From Burkholderia sp. (lineage in GTDB: Bacteria > Pseudomonadota > Gammaproteobacteria > Burkholderiales > Burkholderiaceae), in contig CP144361.1 of assembly GCA_040954445.1 (NCBI GenBank), forward strand, positions 1,488,001 through 1,552,000: a DNA stretch of 64,000 nt, in the 5' to 3' direction. Position 1 is the stretch's first letter; each line of letters opens with the position of its first letter. The notes beneath the pieces were generated by a model. The model was not told where the DNA came from and ran no database searches. It saw only the letters and a list, made by a program, of their open reading frames with translations. The position numbers were made by a program, and so were the translations under genes. Shown here piece by piece: positions 28,472 through 38,197 of the stretch.

Positions 28472-29098
28472 GGCGTTGTTGCATAAATCTATGCGAGAGC
28501 CGGTAAAGGTTTATGCGCAACGGTCTGGATCAGCCTCTTGTTATCAAATCAGATTCCAGAGTAACTGCCTAATTTTTTCAAGAAAATGCGCAAGGACATA
28601 CACAAGACAGGTGAGCCGAAGGCACGCTACCGTGTTAGGAATTGGGCGGCTTATAATGCAGACCTGATCAACCGGGGAGACGTGACGATATGAATAGATG
28701 AAGCTATCCTTGCCAGGATACCCGACACCATACCCACGTGTAGTCGCTCGCGTCTACACGGCGATACGTTGATTCAGGCATTACTTGGCGTCAAGACCGT
28801 CTATCTACTGACGATGCGCGCCCTGCCAGGTTTCACCCAAAGTCTACGCGATCCGCGGCCTTCTCGAGCTTGCCGGTGCAGAGTTAAACCACGCTCTTGC
28901 GCCGGGCAAAACGCTTGATGTCGAACTACCGATCCTTTTCGACAACGAACCGATCCATCTAGTGGTCGACAACACCGGTCTGAAGGTCTATCGCGAAAGT
29001 GAATGGAAGGTTCGCCAGCACGGCTACTCGCAGCGGCGCACGTGGCGTAAAGTCTATCTCGCGCTCAACGCTAATACGGGTCAAGTGCATGCCGTGCT
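28472..29098 (+). mobile_element. Old IS903-group 5' half, diverged subfamily
   Basis: Plus copy from an intact left end with the variant leader ATCTATGCGAGAGCCGGTA. The transposase is destroyed by TGA for TGG (28692) and several frameshifts. It is truncated at 29098 where IS630 sequence begins. Confidence 0.85.
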
Positions 29099-29242
29099 AT
29101 TGATCAAAAATACGTGAACTTAACTAACGCTGCATAACAAATTAGTTTGTGCGTGAAATGGTTTATGCATGAAATAGCGAGCGACACGTTGTGTGTGATT
29201 TCTGGAGACGACTTATTCATCCGCAATTCGTAATCTTGAAAT
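29099..29242 (-). mobile_element. IS630-family 3' fragment
   Basis: About 140 bp containing GCTGCATAACAAATTAGTTT, GAGCGACACGTTGTGTGTG, GATTTCTGGAGACGAC and the end CGCAATTCGTAATCTTGAAA; homologous to 6703-6914 and 24100-24209. Confidence 0.7.
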
Positions 29243-30351
29243 TGCTTTGTTGCATAAATCGAGCGTGAGGACGCAATGGCATCGACGGGTATAATTTCAG
29301 GCAATCCCAACGGATTGCGGACGAGCGCGGTCCGCCATTCGGTTGATGACGCCGACGCGAACGGCGACCTCGGTCGCCTGCGAGGCGATGTGACGCGCCC
29401 AGAGACAGTTGCTGGTGAGGGTCTTGAACCGATACATCGCATTTTCGGCAAGCGATCGCCGGTGGTAGCCACTGTCTTGCTTCCATTCTCGACGACTGTC
29501 ACGAGCAATTGCATCAACCGCGCCATTACGCCACGCCGCACCGGACATATCCGCTGGCCAATGAGCGGCACCCTCGTGTGGCGGAATTGAAGGAATAGCA
29601 CTGCGTGCAGCAATGGCCGCATGGCATGGCTGGGTGTCGTAGGCACCGTCACCGCCGATGACATCGATGTGTTCTTCGCGTGGAATCTGGTCGCGCAACT
29701 TGGCCAGAGCGTCGCCGTCAGCCTCATTCTGAGGCGTCATGAGCGCAGCATGCACTTGACCCGTATTCGCGTTGAGCGCGAGATGGACTTTACGCCACGT
29801 GCGCCGCTTCGAGTAGCCGTGCTGGCAACCTTCCATTCACCTTCGCCATAGACCTTCAGACCGGTACTGTCGACAACCAGATGGATCGGTTCGTTGTCGC
29901 GAAGGATTGGCAGTTCGACATCAAGCATTTTTGCCCGGCGAAAGAGCGTGGTGTAATTCGGCACCAGCAAGCGCGGGAAGGCCGGACCGCGCAGACTTTG
30001 GGTGAAACCTGGCAGGGCGCGCAACGTTAGTCGATAGATGGTCTTCACGCCAAGTAATGCCTGAATCAGCGTATCGCCGTATAGAGACGGGCGATCACGT
30101 TGTAGGTATGGCGTCGGGCATTCTGGCAAGGACGGCTTCATCTATCCATATTGTCACGTTTCCCCGGTTGATCAGGCCTTCATTATAGGCCGCCCAATTC
30201 CTGACACGGTAGCATGCCTTCTGCTCACCTGTCTTGTGTATGTCCTTGGAAAAATTAGGCAGTTACTCTGGAATTTGACTTGATAGGGGGCTGGCCGGCG
30301 AGCGTTGCGCGTAAACGTCAACGGCTTTCGCTCGATGTATGCAACAACGCC
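29243..30351 (-). mobile_element. IS903-group element, start codon lost
   Basis: Minus copy with a degenerate left repeat (GCTTTGTTGC). The GCGCATTTTC block carrying the transposase ATG is missing near 30250, and a frameshift at about 29828 (CTGGCAACC) splits the frame (29297-29836 and 29737-30141). The start end belongs to the CGGCTTTCGCTCG subfamily. Confidence 0.88.
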
Positions 30352-30416
30352 GATATGGAAAAACGAGACATGAAGAACGATTTTCCCATTTTAAGATTAC
30401 GAATTGCGGATCAATA
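30352..30416. repeat. MITE half element
   Basis: GATATGGAAAAACGAGACATG then GATTTTCCCATTTTAAGATTACGAATTGCGGATCAATA in sequence: the right arm of the palindromic MITE. The left arm is replaced by the IS end. Confidence 0.75.
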
Positions 30417-30474
30417 GAGACCGCCCAGTTTTACGCCTACCCAAACCGAACGACTGGCCAAGCCCCCTCCGGCT

Positions 30475-30493
30475 CGCACCGGCATCCGGTGCG
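30475..30493 (+). promoter_or_regulatory. Hairpin upstream of glyQ
   Basis: CGCACCGG-CAT-CCGGTGCG, 8-bp perfect arms, 28 bp before the glyQ start codon. There is no T-run, so it is not an intrinsic terminator. It could affect translation or be a relic of the preceding gene's end. Confidence 0.35.
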
Positions 30494-30521
30494 TGGCCTG
30501 CAGCGCCCACGAAGGCCTATC

Positions 30522-31532
30522 ATGCTCACGTTTCAGAAAATCATCCTGACGCTCCAGTCTTACTGGGACAAACAGGGTTGTGCTCTACTCCAGCCGATCG
30601 ACATGGAAGTCGGCGCAGGCACCTCGCACGTCCACACCTTCCTGCGCGCTATCAGCCCCGAGCCGTGGCGCGCGGCCTACGTGCAGCCCTCACGGCGCCC
30701 GAAGGACAGTCGCTACGGCGAGAACCCGAACCGCCTGCAGCACTACTACCAGTACCAAGTGGTGATGAAGCCGGCACCAGAAAACATCCTCGACCTGTAC
30801 CTTGGTTCGCTGGAAGCGCTCGGCTTCGATCTCAAGCAGAACGACGTACGCTTCGTCGAGGACGATTGGGAAAACCCGACGCTCGGTGCCTGGGGCATGG
30901 GCTGGGAAGTTTGGCTCAACGGCATGGAAGTCACCCAGTTCACCTATTTCCAGCAGGCCGGAGGCCTGGAATGCAAGCCGGTACTCGGCGAGATCACCTA
31001 TGGGCTGGAACGCTTGGCGATGTACTTGCAGAAGGTCGAGAACGTCTATGCCCTGATCTGGACCGAATGGGAAGAGCTGGGCCTGAACGGCCCGGCGATA
31101 CGCCGCCTCACTTACGGTGACGTCTACCACCAGAACGAGGTCGAGCAGTCAATCTACAACTTCGAGCATGCTAACGTCGAGTTGTTGTTTCGCTTCTTCA
31201 ACAGCTACGAATCGGAAGCGAAACGGATGATCGAGGCGAAGCTCGCCCTGCCCGCCTACGAACTGGTACTGAAGGCCGTCCACACCTTCAACCTGCTCGA
31301 TGCGCGTGACGCGATCTCGGTCACTGAGCGCGCGGCTTACATCGGCCGGCTGCGCGCGCTGTCACGCCTCGTCGCGCAGTCCTACTATGCATTGCGCGAG
31401 GCGCTCGGCTTTCCAATGATCAGCAATGGCGTTGTTGCAGATCAACAAATCAAGCGTGAGGACGCAATGGTATCTACGGGGGCGTTGTTGCATAAATCGA
31501 GCGAGAGGACGCAATGGCATCGACGGGCATAA
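30522..31532 (+). CDS. glyQ: Glycyl-tRNA synthetase alpha subunit with IS-derived tail
   Basis: Catalytic alpha subunit of the tetrameric class II glycyl-tRNA synthetase (alpha2beta2). The start [20 protein letters not shown] has GAAGG about 8 nt upstream. Motifs [13 protein letters not shown] ([16 protein letters not shown]), [44 protein letters not shown] and [15 protein letters not shown] are complete. The native protein should end shortly after EALGFPM. Here the frame runs about 37 more codons through IS sequence ([28 protein letters not shown] and on) because a 7-bp change inside the terminal repeat (GCAGATCAAC for GCATAA) removed the stop that repeat would supply. The glyS gene that normally follows is absent here. 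The core is intact; the tail may or may not be tolerated. Confidence 0.92.
   Translation: MLTFQKIILTLQSYWDKQGCALLQPIDMEVGAGTSHVHTFLRAISPEPWRAAYVQPSRRPKDSRYGENPNRLQHYYQYQVVMKPAPENILDLYLGSLEALGFDLKQNDVRFVEDDWENPTLGAWGMGWEVWLNGMEVTQFTYFQQAGGLECKPVLGEITYGLERLAMYLQKVENVYALIWTEWEELGLNGPAIRRLTYGDVYHQNEVEQSIYNFEHANVELLFRFFNSYESEAKRMIEAKLALPAYELVLKAVHTFNLLDARDAISVTERAAYIGRLRALSRLVAQSYYALREALGFPMISNGVVADQQIKREDAMVSTGALLHKSSERTQWHRRA
31428..31480 (-). mobile_element. Mutated IS903-group end within the glyQ frame
   Basis: GGCGTTGTTGCA-GATCAAC-AAATCAAGCGTGAGG: a terminal repeat with an internal 7-bp alteration, followed by about 30 bp of the element's 3' end. It abuts the next full copy at 31481. Confidence 0.75.
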
Positions 31533-32609
31533 TTTCAAGTGATATGAACGGATTGCGGACGAGCGAGGGCCGCCATGCGGTTGAGTTCGCCGACGCGAAC
31601 GGCGAACGCAGTCGCCTGCGAGTCGATGTGACGCGCCCAGAGACAGTTTCCGGTGAGGGTCTTGAACCGATACATCGCATTCTCGGCAAGCGATCGCCGG
31701 TGGTAGCCACTACTGTCTTGCTTCTATTCTCGACGACCGTCACGGGCAATTGCATCAACCGCGCCATTACGCCACGCCGCACCGGGCATATCCGCTGGCC
31801 AATGAGCGGCACCCTCGCGTGGCGGAATCGAAGGAATAGCACTGCGTGCAGCAATGGCCGCATGGCATGGCTTGGTGTCGTAGGCAGCGTCACCACCGAT
31901 GACATCGATTTGTTCTTCGCGTGGAATCTGGTCGAGCAACTTGGCCAGAGCGTCACCGTAAGCCACATTCTGATTCGTCATTAGCGCGGCATGCACTTGA
32001 CCTGTATTCGCGTTGAGCGCGAGATGGACTTTACGCCACGTGCGCCGCTTCGAGTAGCCGTGCTGGCGCACCTTCCATTCACCTTCTCCATAGACCTTCA
32101 GACCGGTGCTGTCGACAACCAGATGGATCGGTTCATTGTCACGCAGGATCGGCAGTTCGACATCAAGCGTTTTTGCCCGGCGACAGAGCGTGGTGTAATT
32201 CGGCACCGGCAAGCTCGGGAAGGCCAAATCGCGCAGACTTTGGGTGAAACCTTGCAGGGCGCGCAAGGTCAGTCGATAGACGGTCTTCACGCCAAGTAAT
32301 GCCTGAATCAGCGTATCGCCGTATAGACACGGGTGACCACGTGTGGGTATGGCATCGGGTATTCTGGCAAGGACGGCTTCATCTATCCATATTGTTACGT
32401 TCCCCCGGTTGATCAGGCCTTCATTATTATAGGCCGCCCAATTCCTGACACGGTAGCGTGCCTTCGGCTCACCTTTCTTGTGTATGTCCTTGCGCATTTT
32501 CTTGGCAAAAATTAGGCAATTACTCTGGAATCTGACTTGATAGGAGGCTGGCCCCGCGACCGTTGCGCGTAAACGTCAACGGATCTCGCTCGATTTATGC
32601 AACAACGCC
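31481..32609 (-). mobile_element. IS903-group element, premature stop
   Basis: Two-ended minus copy. The transposase runs from 32497 to 31724 (257 codons), with an inserted Asn (AAYNNEGL) and a stop (TAG for TGG) after DGRRE, so the catalytic Glu is lost. An extra ACT lies near 31712. Flanks do not match. Confidence 0.92.
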
Positions 32610-32735
32610 TCTCGACGACCGTCACGGGCAATTGCATCAACCGCGCCCTTACGCCATGCCGCACTGGGCTTATCCTCTAGCCAATGAGCGGCACCCTCGC
32701 GTAGGGGAATTGAAGGAACAGCCATGCGTGCAACA
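32610..32735 (-). mobile_element. IS903-group internal fragment
   Basis: CGACGACCGTCACGGGCAAT to GCGTGCAACAACTCC, decayed minus-oriented transposase sequence. Confidence 0.7.
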
Positions 32736-32842
32736 ACTCCGCTGCGGGAGCGTCTGCTGACGGCCCTTCCATCAACACAACAGGGCCGGAACTATTCCGA
32801 GAATGGTTGGAAGTCACCTGCATCAACCGACTAATCCGAATA
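32736..32842. other. Unassigned 107-bp segment
   Basis: Non-IS sequence (GGAGCGTCTGCTGACGGCCC, CATCAACACAACAGGGCCGG) trapped between IS fragments. No gene recognised on either strand. Confidence 0.3.
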
Positions 32843-33293
32843 CCCGATTTATGCAACAACGCCGTCCGGAGACAGAGCGTGGTGTAATTCGGCACCGGCA
32901 AGCCCGGGAAGGCCAAATCGCGTAGACTTTGGGTGAAACCTTGCAGTGCGCGCCACGTCAGTCGATAGACGGTCTTCACGCCAAGTAATGCCTGAATCAG
33001 CGCATCGCCGTATAAACACGGGCGACCACGTGTGGGTATGGCGTCGGGTATTCTGGCAAGGACGGCTTCATTTATCCATATCGTCACGTCCCCCGGTTGA
33101 TCAGGCCTGCATTATAGGCTGCCCAATTTCTGAGATGGTAGCGTGCCTTCGGCTCACTTGTCTTGTGTATGTTCTTGCGCATTTTTTTGGAAAAAATTAG
33201 GCAGTTACTCTGAAATCTGACTTGATAGGGGGCTGGCCGGCGAGCGTTGCGCGTAAACGTCAACGGCTTTCGCTCGATTTATACAACAACGCC
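32843..33293 (-). mobile_element. IS903-group end plus 5' fragment
   Basis: A solo end (CGATTTATGCAACAACGCC, 32844-32862) followed by a minus-oriented 5' third of the element (start codon about 33182, IRKNIHKTSEPK region). Its end at 33293 has one change (ATACAACAACGCC). It is of the CGGCTTTCGCTCG subfamily. Confidence 0.82.
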
Positions 33294-33433
33294 CTTCAAA
33301 TCATCCATCGAAGTCCAGTCCGTCAGGCCCGGCCTCCTCTTTACGCTCGCGGCCTGATCGAAAAGCGTTCTATTGATCCGCTACAAGACGGGCGGGTGCC
33401 CAGGCCTAGTCCTGAAATTATTCGACAAAATTA
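33294..33433. other. Segment upstream of tRNA-Met
   Basis: No gene recognised. It includes TATTGATCCGC near 33371, which looks like an IS630/MITE end. The part from about 33410 is probably the native upstream region of the tRNA gene. Confidence 0.35.
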
Positions 33434-33463
33434 TTGACAGGATTCAACGCTTTCTTCAAGATT
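33434..33463 (+). promoter_or_regulatory. Candidate sigma-70 promoter of tRNA-Met
   Basis: Perfect TTGACA at 33434-33439 and a poor -10 (AAGATT at 33458-33463, 18-bp spacer), about 10 bp before the mature tRNA 5' end. The -35 is strong; the -10 is uncertain. Confidence 0.5.
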
Positions 33464-33473
33464 ATTTTCTGTT

Positions 33474-33550
<77 letters not shown>

Positions 33551-33561
33551 TATCTGATATG

Positions 33562-33595
33562 GCTCTGCGGGTAGTTCCGCAGGGCTTTTTCTTTT
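33562..33595 (+). terminator. Intrinsic terminator after tRNA-Met
   Basis: GCTCTGCGG-GTAGT-TCCGCAGGGC stem-loop followed by TTTTTCTTTT. Good Rho-independent terminator 11 bp after the tRNA. An IS end begins at 33599, right after the T-run. Confidence 0.9.
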
Positions 33596-33598
33596 ACC

Positions 33599-33992
33599 GG
33601 CGTTGTCGTATAAATCGAGCGAAATCCATTGACGTTTACGCGCAACGGTCGCGGGGCCAGCCCCCTATCAACTCAGATTCCAGAGTAACTGCCTAATTTT
33701 TTCCAAGAAAATGCGTAAGGACATACACACGACAGGTGAGCCGAAGGCTCACTACCGTGTCAGGAAGTGGGCGGCCTATAATGCAGGCCTGATCAACCGG
33801 GGAAACGTGACGATATGGATAAATGAAGCCGTCCTTCCAGAATACCCGACGCCATACCCACGCGTGGTCGCACGCGTCTAATACGGCGATACGTTGATTC
33901 AGGCATTACTTGGCGTGAAGACCATCTATCGACTGACGTGGCACGCGCCCTGCAAGGTTTCACCCAAAGCCTGCGCGATCTGGCCTTCCCGA
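33599..33992 (+). mobile_element. IS903-group 5' fragment, decayed
   Basis: Plus copy with a mutated left repeat (GGCGTTGTCGTATAAATCGA). It carries frameshifts (CGTCCTTCCAG, GTCTAATACGG). It ends where MITE sequence begins at 33993. Confidence 0.82.
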
Positions 33993-34069
33993 GCATGATG
34001 TCTCGTTTTTCTATGCCCCTCACATGAGAGAGGCTTTTCAAATTTCAAGATAACGAATTGCGGATAAAT
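33993..34069. repeat. MITE half inserted in IS903-group sequence
   Basis: ATGTCTCGTTTTTCTATGCC, CCTCACATGAGAG, then TTCAAATTTCAAGATAACGA and ATTGCGGATAAATA: the right arm of the palindromic MITE, lying between two parts of one IS903-group copy. Confidence 0.75.
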
Positions 34070-34808
34070 ATGCAACAACGCCGGGCCGAATTACACTACG
34101 CTCTGTCGCCGGGCAAAAACGCTTGATGTCGAACTGCCGATCCTTTGTGACAATGAACCGATCCATCTAGTTGTCGACAGAACCGATCTGAAGGTCTATG
34201 GAGAAGGTGAATGGAAGGTGGTGCGCCAGCACGGCTACTCGAAGCGGCGCACGTGGCGTAAAGTCCATTTCGCGCTCAACGCGAATACGGGTCAAGTGCA
34301 TGCCGCGCTAATGACGAATCAGAATGTGGCTGACGGTGACGCTCTGGCCAAGTTGCTCGACCAGATTCCACGCGAAGAACAAATCGATGTCATCGGCGGT
34401 GATGGTGCCTACGACACAAAGCCATGCCATGCGGCCATTGCTGCACGCAGTGCTATTCCTTCGATTCCGCCACGCGAGGGTGCCGTTCATTGGCCAGCGA
34501 ATATGCCCGGTGCAGCGTGGCGTAATGGCGCGGTTGATGCAATTGCCCGTGACGGTCGTCGAGAATGGAAGCAAGAAAGTGGCTACCACCGGCGATCGCT
34601 TGCCGAGAATGCGATGTATCGGTTCAAGACCCTCACCGGCAACTGTCTCTGGTCGCGTCACATCGAGGCGCAGGCGACCGAGGTCTCCATTCGCGTCGGC
34701 GTCATCAACCGTATGGCGGACCTCGCTCGTCCGCAATCCGTTCGTATCGCCTGAAATTATGCTCGTCCATGCCATTGCGTCCTCGGGCTCGGTTTATGCA
34801 ACAACGCC
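34070..34808 (+). mobile_element. IS903-group 3' portion
   Basis: Begins with a stray end piece (TGCAACAACGCC), then continues the transposase from the NYTTLCRRAK region to the right end. The frame from 34218 holds 178 intact C-terminal codons including GGDGAYDT and [11 protein letters not shown], but there is no start. The extra GTG near 34218 shifts the frame relative to upstream codons. Confidence 0.87.
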
Positions 34809-34899
34809 ACGAGGGAGGTAAAGCGGAAGAGAGAGGAGGGCAAGCCGTCTGCGCGGCATCCATATACCACGCGGACGAAGCAGAGAGGAACGCGAGCGA
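34809..34899. other. Downstream segment of yggX
   Basis: Purine-rich sequence (GAGGGAGGTAAAGCGGAAGA) between an IS end and the yggX stop. No gene and no T-run hairpin recognised. Confidence 0.35.
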
Positions 34900-35175
34900 T
34901 CAGTTCTCGGTCGGTGGCACGAAGCCGGCGGCCTGGTCGGCACCGGCGCCGAAGAAATACTTTTCGGTCTGCTTGACCAGGTACTGCCGAGCGCGTGAGT
35001 CGGCCATGTTCAGGCGGTTCTCATTGATCAACATCGTCTGCTGCTTTAGCCAGCCCTGCCAGGCTTCCTTCGAGACGCTTTCGTAGATGCGTTTGCCAAG
35101 TTCGCCCGGCAGCGGCGGAAAATCGAGGCCTTCGGCTTCTTTGCCGAGCTTCGCACATTGAACCATACGGGTCAT
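34900..35175 (-). CDS. yggX: Fe(2+)-trafficking protein YggX
   Basis: Small cytoplasmic protein of 91 residues linked to iron trafficking and protection of Fe-S clusters from oxidative damage. The start at 35175 gives [20 protein letters not shown] with the conserved Cys7; [37 protein letters not shown] follows in order, and the protein ends FVPPTEN. The frame is open further upstream through a MITE, but those codons are not part of the protein. In related genomes it often sits next to argA. Here its upstream side is replaced by a MITE 88 bp before the start, leaving little room for a native promoter. Confidence 0.93.
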   Translation of the reverse strand: MTRMVQCAKLGKEAEGLDFPPLPGELGKRIYESVSKEAWQGWLKQQTMLINENRLNMADSRARQYLVKQTEKYFFGAGADQAAGFVPPTEN

Positions 35176-35262
35176 CGTGTTTATATGAATGCCTCCCGTT
35201 TGCGAAGGTGTTTCGTGTATTCCGACTATGGACGGGCTGGGTTGCAGCTTTATAGCCGGTTT

Positions 35263-35380
35263 TATTAAACCGAAATTCGTTATTTTGAAATTAGAAAATC
35301 GCCCCTCATGTGAGGGGAATGGAAAAACGAGACATGAGAGGCGATTTTCTAATTTCAAAATAACGAATTTCGGTTTAATA
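35263..35380. repeat. Palindromic MITE, near-perfect arms
   Basis: 118 bp. The arms are identical for about 41 bp (TATTAAACCGAAATTCGTTA then TTTTGAAATTAGAAAATCGCC, and the reverse complement on the right). The centre reads CATGTGAGGGGAATGGAAAA. Ends in TA, as expected for IS630/Tc1-type targets. The near-perfect arms suggest it is among the youngest copies. Transcribed RNA would form a very stable hairpin. Confidence 0.88.
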
Positions 35381-35680
35381 TTGCCGTCTGACGCGCTGTA
35401 GCCCACTATGAAATTTGCTGACTCACGCCTCCTTTCTCCGACGCGCTCGAAGTTCGACAGACGATTCAAGTTTAGCGAGTCCAGATCCGACCTTTTCTTG
35501 TCATCACATACGATTGCCAGCGCAACCTTTCGACGTGTCATCCTATAAAAATAGATTTATCTACTACGTGCCGCTCACCGGTCCAACTGGTTTTACGCTC
35601 ACGTAATCCCTGTCATACGTCCTGCCATACGCCAAGATCGTCCAGATAATCCTGGGCTATTTTGTTCGCCTGCGACAGCG
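35381..35680. other. Non-coding or remnant segment
   Basis: Possible remains of two lost genes on the minus strand. From 35541 a frame [20 protein letters not shown] runs into the MITE. Near 35680 to 35615 a frame SQANKIAQDYLDDLGVWQDV ends in TGA. Neither is identifiable. No complete gene. Confidence 0.35.
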
Positions 35681-35949
35681 TTTTTGCATACCTCGAGCAC
35701 GAGGACGCAACGGCATCGACGGACATAATTTCAGGCAATACGCACAGATTGCGGACGAACGAGGTCCGCCATGCGGTTGATTAGGCCGACGCGAACGGCG
35801 ACCTCGATATCTCCTTCGAGTCGATGTGACGCGCCCAGGGATAGTTGCGGGTGCGCGTCTTGAACCGGTACATTGCATGGGCGTTTTTGCATGCTCAGCA
35901 AGCGATCGCCGGCGGGGTAGCCACTACTGCCTTTCTTGCATACGCGAAG
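35681..35949 (-). mobile_element. Degraded IS903-group 3' fragments
   Basis: Minus-oriented piece 35681-35878 (end mutated to GTTTTTGCATACCTCGAGC), then a second small piece from 35879 (GCGTTTTTGCATGCTCAGCA, AGCGATCGCCGGCGGGG). Both are more diverged than other copies. Confidence 0.75.
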
Positions 35950-37003
35950 GGCGTTGTTGCATAAATCGAGCGAGATCCGTTGACGTTTACGCGCAACAGT
36001 CGCGGGGCCAGCCTCCTATCAAGTCAGATTCCAGAGTAACTGCCTAATTTTTACCAAGAAAATGCGCAAGGACATACACAAGAAAGGTGAGCCGAACGCA
36101 CGCTACCGTGTCAGGAATTGGGCGGCCTGTAATGAAGGTCTGATCAAGCGGGGGAACGTAACAATATGGATAGATGAAGCCGTCCTTGCCAGAATACCCG
36201 GTGCCATACCCACACGTGGTCGCCCGTGTTTATACGGCGATGCGCTGATTCAGACATTACTTGGCGTGAAGACCGTCTATCGACTGAGGTTGCGCGCCCT
36301 GCAAGGTTTCACCCAAAGTCTACGCGATTTGGCCTTCCCAAGCTTGCGTGGTGCCGAATTACACCACGCTCTGTCGCCGGGCAAAAACGCTTGATGTCGA
36401 ACTGCCGATCTTTCGCGACAACGAACCGATCCATCTGGTTGTCGACAGCACCGGTCTGAAGGTCTATGGCGAAGGTAAATGGAAGGTGCGCCAGCATGGC
36501 TACTCGAAGCGGCGCACGTGGCGTAAAGTCCATCTCGCGCTCAACGCGAATACAGGTCAAGTGCATGCCGCGCTAATGACGAATCAGAATGTGGCTGACG
36601 GTGCCTACGACACCAAGCCATGCCATGCGGCCATTGCTGCACGCAGTGCTATGCCTTCGATTCCCCCACGCGAGGGTGCCGCTCATTGGCCAGCGGATAT
36701 GCCCGGTGCGGCGTGGCGTAATGGAGCGGTTGATGCAATTGCCCGTGACGGTCGTCGAGAATGGAAGCAACACAGTGCTACCACCGGCGATCGCTTGCCG
36801 AGAATGCGATGTATCGGTTCAAGACCCTCACCGGCCACTGTCTCTGGGCGCGTCACATCGCCGCGCAGGCGACCGAGGTCGCCGTTCGCGTCGGCGTCAT
36901 CAACCGCATGGCGGACCTCGCTCGTCCCCAATCCGTTTGTATCGCCCGAATTATGCCCATCCGATGCCATGGCGTCCTCACGTTCGATTTATGCAACAAC
37001 GCC
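35950..37003 (+). mobile_element. IS903-group element with deletions
   Basis: Two-ended plus copy, about 1054 bp. The transposase starts at 36062 and stays open to 36394, then shifts frame at about 36348 (CTTGCGTGGTGCC insertion). About 69 bp are missing at 36600 (GGCTGACGGT joined to GCCTACGAC), which removes the LLDQIPREEQIDVIGG segment, and one base is lost at 36777. Inactive. Confidence 0.9.
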
Positions 37004-37424
37004 CAACCAGATGAATCTGGTTCATTGTCACGAAGGATCGGCAGTTCGACATCAAGCGTTTTTGCCCGGCGACAGAGCGTGGTGTAATTCGGCACCGGCA
37101 AGCTCGGGAAGGCCAGATCGCGCAGACTTTGGGTGCAACCCTGCAGGGCGCGCAACGTCATGCGATAGACGATCTTCACGCCAAGTCATGCCTGAATCAG
37201 CGTATCGCCGTATAGACACGGGCGACCACGTGTGGGTATAGCATCGGGTATTCTGGCAAGGACGGCTTCATCTATTTATATTGTTACGTTCCCCCGGTTG
37301 ATCAGGCCTTCATTATAGGCCGCCAAATTCCTGACACGGTAGCGTGCCTTCGGCTCAACTTTTTTGTGTATGTCCTTGCGCATTTTCTTGGCAAAAATTA
37401 TGCAGTTACTCTGGAATCTGACTT
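37004..37424 (-). mobile_element. IS903-group 5' fragment without end
   Basis: Minus-oriented, from the VVDSTG region back through the start codon (about 37382) to the leader TGGAATCTGACTT. The terminal repeat is lost at the junction with the gntK-side sequence. Confidence 0.82.
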
Positions 37425-37506
37425 ATTGATACGCGCAATCTGTTCATATCGCCTAAAATTCTTGATCCGCTACACTGCCGACGGCCCGTTTCGTCGCAAG
37501 GACGAC
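37425..37506. other. Downstream segment of gntK
   Basis: Small mixture. ATCTGTTCATATCGCCTAAA resembles the IS903-group 3' region. The rest (CTACACTGCCGACGGCCCG) is unassigned. No terminator seen. Confidence 0.35.
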
Positions 37507-38013
37507 TCAGAACTTTGCCGCCGGCATCTTCAGCTTGGCCAGTATCTCCTCGACCATCTGCTCAGGTGTCTGGTCGATGTTGATCTGAACCGCCTCGTCC
37601 TTTCCGGGTACTTCCAGCGTGTCGAGCTGGCTCTTTAGCAGCGAGGAATCGAAGAAATGGCCGGTGCGGGTCTTCAGGCGCTCGCTCAGCACCTCGACGG
37701 TGCCGTGCAGGTAGACGAAGCGCACGTTGGGGTTCTTTTCGCGCAGCACATCGCGGTATGCGCGCTTGAGCGACGAGCAGGTGAACACGGCGGTCTCGCC
37801 TGCGCGCTGCTTCTCCTCGATCGCCGCTCGGATCGACTGCAGCCACGGCCAGCGTTCGTCATCGGTCAGCGGGATCCCGTGGTGCATCTTCTCCTTGTTG
37901 GCGGCCCCATGGAATGCGTCGCCGTCGGTGCACGTACATCCGATACGCTCCGCCAGCAGTTCGCTAAGACGCGTCTTTCCGGCACCAGAGACGCCCATTG
38001 CAATCAAAATCAT
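37507..38013 (-). CDS. gntK: Gluconokinase
   Basis: Cytoplasmic kinase phosphorylating D-gluconate to 6-phosphogluconate (entry to the Entner-Doudoroff or pentose phosphate pathway). The protein has 168 residues, the usual GntK size. The P-loop GVSGAGKT lies at residues 7-14, followed by CTDGDAFHGAANKEKMHHGIPLTDDERWPWL, the AVFTCSSLKRAYRDVLR region and VYLHGTVEVLSERLKTRTGHFFDSSLLKSQLDTLE (in order), all diagnostic. Gluconate transporter and Entner-Doudoroff genes are not adjacent. About 180 bp of native upstream sequence precedes a MITE at 38198. Confidence 0.93.
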   Translation of the reverse strand: MILIAMGVSGAGKTRLSELLAERIGCTCTDGDAFHGAANKEKMHHGIPLTDDERWPWLQSIRAAIEEKQRAGETAVFTCSSLKRAYRDVLREKNPNVRFVYLHGTVEVLSERLKTRTGHFFDSSLLKSQLDTLEVPGKDEAVQINIDQTPEQMVEEILAKLKMPAAKF

Positions 38014-38197
38014 TGACTACCTCTTGCTTGTTACAGAACGTTGAGAGCGGTGTCCAAAATGGAGTTGAAAATTGAAGGCAGCGGTTTCCGTTGGAGTCTA
38101 AGAGAATTAGGTTGGTTCTGGAACCAACCTCCAGAATAAGAGAGAGCCGCCAAAATGAAGGCTAGCAAGAAACTCGTTCGCCATGCCCAAACCCCGT
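38014..38197. other. gntK upstream region with truncated small frame
   Basis: Contains the palindrome at 38109-38130. On the plus strand, ATG at 38155 begins a frame MKASKKLVRHAQTPLLIQ whose stop is supplied by the MITE, possibly the start of a divergent gene cut by the MITE insertion. I cannot identify it. Confidence 0.4.
38109..38130. promoter_or_regulatory. Perfect 10-bp-arm palindrome upstream of gntK
   Basis: AGGTTGGTTC-TG-GAACCAACCT, about 100 bp upstream of the gntK start codon. The symmetry and position suggest an operator for a dimeric regulator of gntK or of a lost divergent gene; alternatively a transcript hairpin. No known regulator is assigned. Confidence 0.45.
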
